Positions 1 to 7,291 of a stretch of 9,538 nucleotides of DNA are shown here, piece after piece (the first letter of the stretch is position 1; the number at the start of each line of letters is the position of its first letter). Source of the DNA: Spirochaeta sp. (GTDB lineage Bacteria; Spirochaetota; Spirochaetia; UBA9216). The stretch covers positions 1-9,538 of the forward strand of contig DMKD01000248.1 of assembly GCA_003454605.1 (NCBI GenBank). Reading direction: 5' to 3'. The position numbers and the translations under genes are program-made. Under the pieces are notes generated by a model. That model was given only the letters and a program-made list of their open reading frames with translations, was not told where the DNA came from and made no database searches.

Positions 1-3000
1 TTGAACCCGAACCTGTTGTTGAACAGATTATTGTTTCACGACCACGAATCTTATCAGCCTCCCGGCCGGAGAAGATAGATTGGGAAAATGCCGTAAACAA
101 AGGCGGATTATCTGTTAATGTGACGAGCCCCGAGACAGTCTCATTCTATAGATCGAAAGCCGCTGTGAATGGTTATCTAAGCGGATTTGAGAATACAGCG
201 ACTTTGAGATGGGAACTTGCGGGAACAGAACAAAGCGGTGAACTTCTATTAAGGCCTGAAGAACAGTTCGATTTTGAACTCGAAACCTCTGCTCAAACCG
301 AGACTCTAAGATTGACACTGACTGCGTCATCGGAAGGATATCAGGATTCTAAAGTTATTCTACTTCTTGTGAATGATGAAACAGGACCTCAAATACTTCT
401 GGATGATCATGCTGCGGAAATTCTTTTCTCAGATGAGTTCAAAGCAGGCGGAAAAATTATTAATTCCATTGAGGATAATCTAACAACCGAAATTAAATCA
501 GCGGGATTTGAAATAATCGGATCATTCTCGAGCTCAGAGCTTATCCTGGCTGATGACGGTAGTTTCACCATTAAAGCTGATGATCCGGCCTTCGGGAATA
601 TCGGATCTGATCCATTCATTATAAAAATATCCTGCGAAGATTATAACGGTAATATTTCGACTGAATATCTTTCGGTAATTAATAAACCTCTGAGTTATCC
701 CCTTACAATTACAACCCCTTCCGAAGGAAGTCTTTTCAACGGCAATATAGATATCGAAGGTGAAGCTCCCGGGTTTAAAGAGATCTTCTGGGATATAGTA
801 GGTACAGGTCTCTCAGGAACAGTTAAAACAGTGGATTCATCCTTTTCTTTTCCTGTAAGACTGTCAGGCATTGGCGACAGTCTGATGCTTCGAATTACTG
901 CCGGTAGCGGCGATAAAAGCACACAGGCGACAAGAACTATCTACAACAGCAGAACCCCGCCGAAACTGCAGATAAAAGCACCTTCTACAGGTGATTATTA
1001 TCGTGATTCAATATTTCTGGATGGAAAACTGCTTCAACAGGATGATAACACCAGTATACTTGATACTGTGAAAAATCTATCCTGGGGGATTCCCAGCACC
1101 GACTCAAGCAAAAATATAATTTTCTTTGATCAAGATGGAAACTTCGGCCTTGATATCATGACCTCATCTTCGAAAGGTCTGCTTCCTGTTGAACTGAATG
1201 CTGAAGATTACAATGGGAATACAGCACACACTTTCATCCTGCTGCAGGATGGTAATATTAATCCTGAAATAGTACTTGAATCACCGATGAACGATTCGCT
1301 ATTCGGAACCTATATCTACCTCTCCGGCATAGTCAGTGATCCCTACGATGGTTCGAATTATGCCGGGATTGACAGAGTAGATTATACAATCAGTTCATTG
1401 GACGACTACAACCTTGAGCCGCTTACCGGGTCACTTGAACTTGCGGAAGATAACCGTTTTGATATACAAATTCTTGCGACAGAACTCAGCGGCAGACAGC
1501 AGATTGATCTTACCGCTTTTGCTGCCAACCTGAACAGCTCAAAGTTTTCTGTTGAAATAAACCGAGGCAGCAGTGATATTACCGGGTTCATACTCGATTC
1601 TGAATCGAACCTTCTCAGCGCGGACTGGCAGGAAGTTCCGGGCGCAAATAATTACACCCTCTACCTGACATCAGACGGCAGTGAGCCGGAAGACGATAAC
1701 GCCAGGGTATTTAAAAATATAACACCTCCGCTTCTAATTGACGAAGTGACATCCGGGTACCTATACAAAGCAAAAGTTAAGGCCGAAACCGAATATGGAG
1801 AGCTCTGGTCAGCAACCGAAGAACGAATAATTACCAGGAATGGATTATTCTCACTTTCCGCAATTGAAGAGTTTAGGCAGATAAAACTTAACTGGAACAG
1901 CATTCCAGCCTCTGACGAATATTCAATTTTTCGATCTTCCAACGATGATCAAGAATACAAAATAATCAAAGATCATCATATCTATACCTCATTCATCGAT
2001 AAGGATGTTATTTTCGGAACAGATTATTCATACATTATAACCCCGGCCGGTCATGAATACGCGGAGAGCAATATGGTAAAAGCTTCAATCCTGAAGGCGC
2101 CGGAAGAACGGATAAAAAAATTAAATTTACTCTCTGAATTTGCCCCACTCGATATCAAGGTGACCGGCAGTTACGGTTACGTTGCAGCGGGTTCTGATGG
2201 TTTCCGTATAATCGACCTGACAAATCCAGAGGATCTTACTGTAATCGGGATGCTTGAAACACCTGTCTGCAGATCTGTTTGTGTGCAGGGAGATTATGCC
2301 TACCTTGCCTGTGAGGGTAAAGGTCTGGCAGTCGTCAATATAATGGATCCGGGCAATCCTTTTGTTGCAGGTACAAGACCAACTATCAACGCTTTGGATC
2401 TGGATATAAAAAATAATTATGCATTTGTTGCCGACGGTGAATCAGGAATTAAAATTATTGATGTTTCCGATGCCAGGTTTCCTGTACGTTCGGCTTCAAT
2501 CTCAGACAACCCATCAACAACCCTCAGGATCTCCGGAAAGCTGCTTGTAAGCGGGTCAGAATCATCCGCTGTTATTTATGATATCAGCTCTGTTCTGAAT
2601 CCCGGGGTTCTATCAGAAATTGAGATAAAGAATATTGTCAGCATAGAAGTCGCTGAGGGCCACTGTTTTATACTTTCAAAAACCTCAGGGCTGAATATAT
2701 ACAATATCACCGTCCCTGAATCTCCCGTACCTGTCTCGTCATTTGTCCTTAAGGATCCAAAATCCATTGTCATCGATGAAGACTACGCCTATATCGCTGA
2801 CGGTAAAGAAGGTCTGAAAGTACTAAATGTTGCAAACCCGGCAAAACCACGAATCTTTGACTCTTTCGCCCTGGGAACAGCTGTATCTGTTGACCGTTAT
2901 GGTGATAATGTAATTATTGCCGAAAGCAAAGGCTTGTCAGCTGTTCGAACCTTTCTTAATGGAGTTTCATTCGTAATAAATTCTCTGCTCCTCGATATTA

Positions 3001-3842
3001 AAGCCGGTGCATTATCACTTTTTGAAAATCTCGCGCTTATATCAGGAAGAAATGACGGATTACGTGTATTCGATGTTTCAAATCCGGCATCTCCTGTTGA
3101 ACAGCAGATTGAGAACCTGCCCCAATATGCAGCATACTCATCTGTTCATGATGATAAACTCTATCTAGCGACCGATTCTGATATTATCTCGGTTTTCAGT
3201 TTACAGGATATAGATAGCGGCCTGGTTGAGGAAGATCCTATATCTACATTCGAGATAGATTCAACAATAAGGTCTTTTTCTGTACAGGATGAGATTCTGA
3301 CAGTATCAGCGGATGATAAAGGCGTTCTATTCTTTAAAGACGGTGCTATAGCAGGTTCAATCAGTTCACCTGCGGCAAAGTTCTGTCTGATTAAAAACCG
3401 CACTGCGTATATAGCTGACTATCGTGAAGGACTTAAGGTTTATGATATATCCAATATAGAAGCTCCGGGTTTTTATGAAAGCATCGACATAGAAGGCCCT
3501 GACTTTCTGCTTCGCTCTGATGATACCCTTTTAGTTTCCGGAAGAAAAGGAATTTATATCCTCGATATCTCCAACGAGCAAAAGCCATTGCAGACGGGAT
3601 TCATAAAAACCTACTATGCCGAAAAGGCAGTAATACGCGAACGTTATCTGTATTTAGCTGAAGGCTACAAAGGTCTTTCTATATATGACATAAGCACTCC
3701 TGATGCGCCGATGCTGTTAAGTGTCTGTGATACCGTATATGCCGCGAATGTTGAGGTAATCGGTGAATATGCGTTGATTACTGATTTAACCGGACTTCAC
3801 ACAGTAAAAATTTTCATTCCGGACTGGGTAAAACAGCAGTGA
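1..3842 (+). CDS. Large Ig/FN3-like and LVIVD beta-propeller repeat protein (5'-truncated by the window edge)
   Basis: The reading frame is open from base 3 to the TGA at 3840-3842, so the gene starts before the window. The GTG at 120 is only the first start-like codon in view; 39 further codons precede it in frame with no stop. Numbering residues from that GTG, about 1-485 look like several Ig-like beta-sandwich modules, two of them carrying the same EDYNGN signature (173-178 and 362-367). Residues 489-573 and 574-660 resemble FN3 domains (WQEVPGANNYTLY; LNWNSIPASDEYSIF). Residues about 675-1232 hold about 14 repeats of roughly 40 residues with the pattern YAYIADG..GLKVxDISNP..P, which fits the LVIVD repeat family known to form beta-propellers. 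There is no C-terminal sorting signal or membrane anchor. The architecture suggests an exported or cell-surface protein that binds something, but the signal peptide would lie outside the window. The substrate is unknown. It is convergent with the FecR/TPR gene. Confidence 0.88.
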   Translation, partial: EPEPVVEQIIVSRPRILSASRPEKIDWENAVNKGGLSVNVTSPETVSFYRSKAAVNGYLSGFENTATLRWELAGTEQSGELLLRPEEQFDFELETSAQTETLRLTLTASSEGYQDSKVILLLVNDETGPQILLDDHAAEILFSDEFKAGGKIINSIEDNLTTEIKSAGFEIIGSFSSSELILADDGSFTIKADDPAFGNIGSDPFIIKISCEDYNGNISTEYLSVINKPLSYPLTITTPSEGSLFNGNIDIEGEAPGFKEIFWDIVGTGLSGTVKTVDSSFSFPVRLSGIGDSLMLRITAGSGDKSTQATRTIYNSRTPPKLQIKAPSTGDYYRDSIFLDGKLLQQDDNTSILDTVKNLSWGIPSTDSSKNIIFFDQDGNFGLDIMTSSSKGLLPVELNAEDYNGNTAHTFILLQDGNINPEIVLESPMNDSLFGTYIYLSGIVSDPYDGSNYAGIDRVDYTISSLDDYNLEPLTGSLELAEDNRFDIQILATELSGRQQIDLTAFAANLNSSKFSVEINRGSSDITGFILDSESNLLSADWQEVPGANNYTLYLTSDGSEPEDDNARVFKNITPPLLIDEVTSGYLYKAKVKAETEYGELWSATEERIITRNGLFSLSAIEEFRQIKLNWNSIPASDEYSIFRSSNDDQEYKIIKDHHIYTSFIDKDVIFGTDYSYIITPAGHEYAESNMVKASILKAPEERIKKLNLLSEFAPLDIKVTGSYGYVAAGSDGFRIIDLTNPEDLTVIGMLETPVCRSVCVQGDYAYLACEGKGLAVVNIMDPGNPFVAGTRPTINALDLDIKNNYAFVADGESGIKIIDVSDARFPVRSASISDNPSTTLRISGKLLVSGSESSAVIYDISSVLNPGVLSEIEIKNIVSIEVAEGHCFILSKTSGLNIYNITVPESPVPVSSFVLKDPKSIVIDEDYAYIADGKEGLKVLNVANPAKPRIFDSFALGTAVSVDRYGDNVIIAESKGLSAVRTFLNGVSFVINSLLLDIKAGALSLFENLALISGRNDGLRVFDVSNPASPVEQQIENLPQYAAYSSVHDDKLYLATDSDIISVFSLQDIDSGLVEEDPISTFEIDSTIRSFSVQDEILTVSADDKGVLFFKDGAIAGSISSPAAKFCLIKNRTAYIADYREGLKVYDISNIEAPGFYESIDIEGPDFLLRSDDTLLVSGRKGIYILDISNEQKPLQTGFIKTYYAEKAVIRERYLYLAEGYKGLSIYDISTPDAPMLLSVCDTVYAANVEVIGEYALITDLTGLHTVKIFIPDWVKQQ
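2142..3815 (+). repeat. About 14 LVIVD-type propeller repeats within the large protein
   Basis: Degenerate protein-level repeats, averaging about 40 residues, fill the C-terminal 45% of the visible protein. Well-conserved units include YAYLACEGKGLAVVNIMDPG, YAFVADGESGIKIIDVSD, YAYIADGKEGLKVLNVANP, LALISGRNDGLRVFDVSNP, AYIADYREGLKVYDISN and YLYLAEGYKGLSIYDISTP. Units 7, 9 and 10 are degenerate. The DNA copies have diverged, so this is old protein-domain duplication and not a recent tandem array. Fourteen units would suit two seven-bladed propellers in a row. The count was made by eye and could be off by one. Confidence 0.75.
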
Positions 3843-3862
3843 AAACCAAACGCTTCAATTAC

Positions 3863-3896
3863 ACAAAAACCACCCGCGTTTTCGGGTGGTTTTTGT
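3863..3896. terminator. Bidirectional rho-independent terminator between convergent genes
   Basis: A perfect 14-bp stem (3863-3876 pairing with 3883-3896) closes a 6-base loop at 3877-3882. The core is CCACCCG/CGGGTGG, flanked by A5 on the left and T5 on the right. Either strand therefore gives a GC-rich stem followed by a U-rich tract. It lies in the 70-bp gap between the TGA of the propeller gene and the TAA of the minus-strand FecR/TPR gene, so it probably ends both transcripts. Confidence 0.92.
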
Positions 3897-3912
3897 TTAT
3901 ATAGAATTGATT

Positions 3913-4809
3913 TTACAATTTGTTCTTATATTCTCTCGCAGCTTTCGCTATTTCCGAGTTCGGATCAATTGCAATCAGTTTTGTGATTGCTGATCTGGCG
4001 GTTACGGTTTCTCCACTGTTGTTCGCTGCCACAGCAAGCAGAAAATATATTTCCTGCAGCTTTGCCGGAGTTCTTTTGCCTGCTGTTGAATCATAATCAT
4101 CAAGAAACTCGAATGCTTCTTCATATGCATAACTTTCAACAAGAAGCTGTCCTTTCAGCAGATAGAAATCAGTGTAGTACTCGGCATCCTCTTCAACCTC
4201 CGCCATATCAAGATTCATGAGGGCGTCAGAGTAATCACCCTGAACAGCTGACGTCAAACCGAGAAAATAGAGAGCCTCACTCTCCTCATAAGAATCAGCG
4301 GAAAAATCATATGCTTCAGTAAAGAAGTCATATGCATCATTAAATTCGCCAGCTTCGAGGGCATCTCTTCCATCGGCAATAAGCTCCGCTGTTTCGCTGC
4401 TCATCCATTCGATACTTACAGTTTCCGCTTCCGCAGCTCTTACACCGCCGACAGTGGACTGGGTCTTGGTAGTATCCTCTCTATGTAGAGTCTTGAATTT
4501 GCCAGAGAACAAAGAAGTTGTTCCCGCACCTGCAACTTCCTTTTTTGAGTCTACAAGTTTGCTGAGTTCATATATTCCCTGCCGGGAAAGTTTTATCGTT
4601 TCATTTCCGAAGGAGAGTTCTGCATAAGAATCGGTATCAAGTTTAACTACCGCATCAGCGGGTAGAATATCACCTATATAGACCTCATACCATTCACTAC
4701 CGTCTTTAATATCAAGGAAACCGTCAACGTATTCCGCAGTAAAATCCACTGAAAACAAGGGGCTTACTGATAATACTATCAGAATTAAGAGTGTGAGCGT
4801 TCTCTTCAT
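3913..4809 (-). CDS. Secreted FecR-domain protein with TPR repeats
   Basis: The 298-residue product starts with a classic signal peptide (MKR, a hydrophobic run to about residue 19, likely cleavage after S20) and no lipobox cysteine, so it is probably periplasmic. Residues about 24-130 resemble a FecR-type domain: a GD-like turn near 46-47 (YIGDILP), then AELSFGN, and finally STVGGVRAAE at 118-127, which sits where the family usually has a VGVRGTEF-like strand. Residues about 141-295 form roughly four TPR-like helical hairpins, for example GRDALEAGEFNDAYDFFTEA, YFLGLTSAVQGDYSDALMNL and AIDPNSEIAKAA. The mature protein is strongly acidic. The ATG is supported by an AGAAGG ribosome site about 6 bases upstream. 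It lies 61 bp after the ComFB gene and ends at the shared terminator. FecR-like plus TPR proteins are common in spirochaetes but lack a defined role; scaffold or envelope assembly is a guess. Confidence 0.82.
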   Translation of the reverse strand: MKRTLTLLILIVLSVSPLFSVDFTAEYVDGFLDIKDGSEWYEVYIGDILPADAVVKLDTDSYAELSFGNETIKLSRQGIYELSKLVDSKKEVAGAGTTSLFSGKFKTLHREDTTKTQSTVGGVRAAEAETVSIEWMSSETAELIADGRDALEAGEFNDAYDFFTEAYDFSADSYEESEALYFLGLTSAVQGDYSDALMNLDMAEVEEDAEYYTDFYLLKGQLLVESYAYEEAFEFLDDYDSTAGKRTPAKLQEIYFLLAVAANNSGETVTARSAITKLIAIDPNSEIAKAAREYKNKL

Positions 4810-4870
4810 ATACTACCTTCTAAAAAAATATCTTAACTAAAATAATACCACATCAAGGCGCATAATACAA

Positions 4871-5164
4871 TTAATGTGCCGGATTTGCAGAAATTTTAAC
4901 AATGGCGTTTTTGACTGCCTTATGTATCTCATCAGCATATAAGGAATCATTAAGACTTCCGGCATACACTTTACCGAGAAGGGACACTCTATAAAATGGT
5001 TTAATGGAATTTAAGGCCAGGCAGGCCATATCAAGAATACAATCCTGACACTTACAGATATCTGCAGCCCAGTCTTCAGCAAGCTGATTTTCAAGATCTT
5101 CAAATACAAGACTTTCAGCCTCATTCTCCAGAAAGTTCAATTCATACTCTTCTCTGAAACCCAT
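4871..5164 (-). CDS. ComFB-family small protein
   Basis: The 97-residue protein has a leader of about 34 mostly acidic residues, followed by ICKCQDCILDMACLALN (36-52). That CxCxxC...D...ALN stretch, then KPFYRVSLLGKVYA (55-68) and a C-terminal helix (about 78-93), match the layout of ComFB proteins (C-x-C-x2-C...D..A.ALN.L.P.Y.v...G). C37, C39 and C42 could bind a metal. ComFB is named for the B. subtilis late competence operon. Cyanobacterial and other members have been reported as cyclic-dinucleotide (c-di-GMP/c-di-AMP) receptors, so a signalling role is possible but unproved here. No other com gene lies nearby. The gene starts 11 bp after the dnaB stop, with GGGAG six bases before its ATG, so it is very probably the next gene of the rpsF-dnaB transcript. 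Confidence 0.75.
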   Translation of the reverse strand: MGFREEYELNFLENEAESLVFEDLENQLAEDWAADICKCQDCILDMACLALNSIKPFYRVSLLGKVYAGSLNDSLYADEIHKAVKNAIVKISANPAH

Positions 5165-5175
5165 AGTCTACTCCC

Positions 5176-6513
5176 TTAGTTGTATTCTTTGGATAGTGAT
5201 TCAAATCTAGTATATTGCGGAACAAATACGAGATCAACCCTGCCGACAGGACCGTTTCGCTGTTTCGCTAAAATAAGCTCAGTTTTCCTGCCGGCATCAT
5301 TATCATCATCCGCCCCCATCCTGTCACGATGAAGAAACATTACAACATCGGCATCCTGTTCAAGAGAACCTGATTCCCGTAAATCGGAAAGTTTGGGCGG
5401 TTCACCTTCAGCCTGACGTCCTACCTGGGACAGGCAGACAACAGGAATTTCAAGTTCACGCGCCAAGGCTTTAAGAGATCTGGAGATCTCACCTATCTGC
5501 TCATGCCGCGGGGTTCTGCCTTTATTTTCTGGTTCAATCAGACCGATATAGTCAATGAAGATGATTTTAACATCTTCATGCATTTTCAACCGCCTCGCGG
5601 TTGATCGAATTTGCAGCAGTTTCATATTCGGCGTATCATCAATAAATAGAGGGGATTCATAGATACGTGAAGCCGCTTCAGTCAGTTTTGAAAAATCAGA
5701 CATCTTGAACATACCAGATCGAAGGGCGCTGGAGTTTATTCTCGCTTCAGATGCCACAAGACGCTGCATGAGCGCCATATCTGACATTTCAAGTGAAAAG
5801 AAACCGGCACTTATCTTCTGATTAATACAGATATTTTGAGCCATTGTGAGGGCAAGGGCGGTTTTACCTATTGAAGGGCGTGCACCTATGATTATGAACT
5901 CAGATTTCTGAAAACCGCTTGTCATCTGATCAAGATCAGTAAAACCGGCTGGAACACCGGTATAAGCATCTTTAGTGTGATAGAGTTTCTCGATAGCTTC
6001 GATTGTCCTTGAGACAACTTCCCCGGCGTTTTTATAATCAGATGTATTATTGTCAGTTGTGATTTCGAAGATTTTTTTTTCAGATTCCTCAATAATCTCA
6101 TTGCCTTCGCGGGTTTCATCGTGGGCATCGGCAATCATCTGACTTGCCGTTATTATCAACCGCCTCCTGACACTGGCATCTTTTACAATTTTTGCATAAT
6201 ACTCGACGTTTGCACTCGTTGGTACAAAATCTGAGAGGGTGGAAATGTAAGCCGCTCCGCCGCAGCTCTCAAGTTCACCCTTATCGCGAAGTTTTTCGGC
6301 GAGGGTGATAAGATCTACAGGTTGAGACTGATTTGAAAGGTCGGTAATAGCCTGGAAAATCTTCTTATGGGCGGTGCGGTAAAAATCGTCAGCCCTCAGA
6401 AAATTGAGGACTGTATCGATTGCGTCCTGATCGAGGAGTACCGCCCCCAGCGATGCTTTTTCGGCATCATCATTATGGGGTGGTACTTTATCTTTCAGGA
6501 CTTCGGGTGTCAT
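5176..6513 (-). CDS. dnaB: Replicative DNA helicase DnaB
   Basis: The hexameric 5'-3' helicase unwinds DNA at the replication fork and works with primase. The 445 residues match the usual length with no intein. The N-terminal domain runs about 10-150 (PPHNDDAEKASLGAVLLDQD). A linker helix follows at 163-180, then the RecA-like domain: Walker A GARPSIGKT (210-218, K217), catalytic Glu in FSLEMS (E242), Walker B IIFIDY (D321), LSQ (Q363), the DLRESGSLEQDADVV motif (377-391), and LAKQRNGPVG (415-424) carrying the arginine-finger-type K417/R419. All key residues are present. The ATG overlaps the rplI stop by one base (TAATG), and the only ribosome-site-like sequence is a weak GAAGAAG run within a palindrome, so translation is probably coupled to rplI. 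The comFB-like gene follows 11 bp later. Confidence 0.98.
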   Translation of the reverse strand: MTPEVLKDKVPPHNDDAEKASLGAVLLDQDAIDTVLNFLRADDFYRTAHKKIFQAITDLSNQSQPVDLITLAEKLRDKGELESCGGAAYISTLSDFVPTSANVEYYAKIVKDASVRRRLIITASQMIADAHDETREGNEIIEESEKKIFEITTDNNTSDYKNAGEVVSRTIEAIEKLYHTKDAYTGVPAGFTDLDQMTSGFQKSEFIIIGARPSIGKTALALTMAQNICINQKISAGFFSLEMSDMALMQRLVASEARINSSALRSGMFKMSDFSKLTEAASRIYESPLFIDDTPNMKLLQIRSTARRLKMHEDVKIIFIDYIGLIEPENKGRTPRHEQIGEISRSLKALARELEIPVVCLSQVGRQAEGEPPKLSDLRESGSLEQDADVVMFLHRDRMGADDDNDAGRKTELILAKQRNGPVGRVDLVFVPQYTRFESLSKEYN

Positions 6514-7289
6514 TATTCTTCTTCGGAAGCTTCCGAAGAGGCTTCAACCTCAGCTTCGGGTTCTTCCCCAGGTTCAGCTACTTTCTCAGTGTCATCAAAA
6601 GATTCTTCAGGATCTTCAACTTCTGCTTCAACTTCTGCTTCAACTTCTGCTTCAACTTCTGCTTTAACTTCTGCTTCGACGGATTCTTCGAAAGCTTCTT
6701 CAGAAGCTTCAGCATCGCCAGATGCTTCGTACTCTTCTGAATCTTCATCATCAGCATAAGCGTCTTCACCGACACCTACAGCCTCTTCTTTCCTGTTTTT
6801 TGCTGCTTCAACCTTACGTGCAATTGCAGCTTCTGCTTTACCATCGGTCGAAGCAACTACAACATCAATTTTTGCAGTCTCACCGCTATAGAGCTTAATG
6901 AGTACGGTATATTTACCAATATTCTTGATAGAAGTTGATGCAATATCAATCTTCTTTTTCTCAATGCTGACTCCCTCTTTTTCAAGAGCTTCAGCAATTA
7001 CAGCGTTGTTTACAGATCCGAAAAGCTTACCAGTTTCACCAGCAGGCATTTTAACTGTGAGTGAAAGATCTTCAAGCTGCTGCTTGAGACCCTGTGCTGC
7101 TTTTCTCTTCTCTTCTTTTCTCTTCTCAATAGTTACTTTTCTGCTCTCGAAAACGGCCTGGTTCTGTTTGTTAAATGCAACAGCAAGCCCCTGAGGAAGG
7201 AGGTAGTTTCTTGCATAGCCATTGGCTACTTCACGCACATCCCCTTCTTCTCCGAGATTATATACATCTTCGTTAAGTATAATCTTCAC
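6513..7289 (-). CDS. rplI: 50S ribosomal protein L9 with a long acidic C-terminal extension
   Basis: Residues 1-148 are an ordinary L9: the rRNA-binding N domain MKIILNEDVYNLGEEGDV..VANGYARNYLLPQGLA, the long connecting helix (about 41-75), and the C domain with GKLFGSVNNAVIAEAL and KYTVLIKLYSGETAKIDVVV. L9 normally ends near residue 150, but this one runs to 258. The extra region has a short basic stretch (IARKVEAAKNRKEE), then is almost wholly Glu, Asp, Ser, Ala and Val, with a tetrapeptide AEV(E/K) repeated five times. The tail is clearly in frame, with a stop overlapping dnaB. The start is GTG (7287-7289), chosen because it gives the canonical MKIIL terminus and has AAGGAG nine bases upstream. 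It begins 2 bp after the DUF2232 stop. The tail function is unknown; it is probably disordered and lies away from the rRNA-binding end. Confidence 0.97.
   Translation of the reverse strand: MKIILNEDVYNLGEEGDVREVANGYARNYLLPQGLAVAFNKQNQAVFESRKVTIEKRKEEKRKAAQGLKQQLEDLSLTVKMPAGETGKLFGSVNNAVIAEALEKEGVSIEKKKIDIASTSIKNIGKYTVLIKLYSGETAKIDVVVASTDGKAEAAIARKVEAAKNRKEEAVGVGEDAYADDEDSEEYEASGDAEASEEAFEESVEAEVKAEVEAEVEAEVEAEVEDPEESFDDTEKVAEPGEEPEAEVEASSEASEEE
6520..6539 (-). promoter_or_regulatory. Perfect 20-nt palindrome at the rplI end/dnaB start; possible translation-control hairpin
   Basis: The sequence is self-complementary around a central AAGCTT (6527-6532). In the minus-strand mRNA it can fold as an 8-bp stem (UCUUCGGA with UCCGAAGA) around an AGCU loop. 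The 3' arm ends 6 bases before the dnaB ATG and covers part of the only purine-rich ribosome-site-like run. It encodes the last residues of L9 (SSEASEEE). It could lower or couple dnaB translation relative to rplI; codon repetition of Ser/Glu could also produce it by chance. Confidence 0.5.
6614..6673 (-). repeat. 12-bp tandem repeat (5 copies) in the rplI tail
   Basis: On the plus strand the unit CTTCAACTTCTG occurs four times exactly (6614-6661) and once with a single change (CTTTAACTTCTG, 6662-6673). On the coding strand each unit encodes Ala-Glu-Val-Glu; the changed copy gives Ala-Glu-Val-Lys. Near-perfect DNA identity points to recent expansion by slippage. Because 12 is a multiple of three, gain or loss of units keeps the rplI frame open. 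Confidence 0.97.
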
Positions 7290-7291
7290 GA

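Noticed and set aside
4828..4856. Possible promoter before the FecR/TPR gene (TTGATG with a downstream AT-rich hexamer)
   Set aside because: The best -10 match (TAAGAT) needs a 15-base spacer, and the 17-base position gives AGATAT, a poor match. AT-rich intergenic DNA makes such hits common. A separate promoter here is possible but not supported.
6367..6775. Open frames opposite or out of frame with the rplI tail, giving Ser/Ala-rich, Phe-rich or Lys-rich repetitive peptides
   Set aside because: They are by-products of the 12-bp repeat and biased Glu/Ala/Ser codons read in other frames. None has a ribosome site, and rplI occupies the region in the correct frame.
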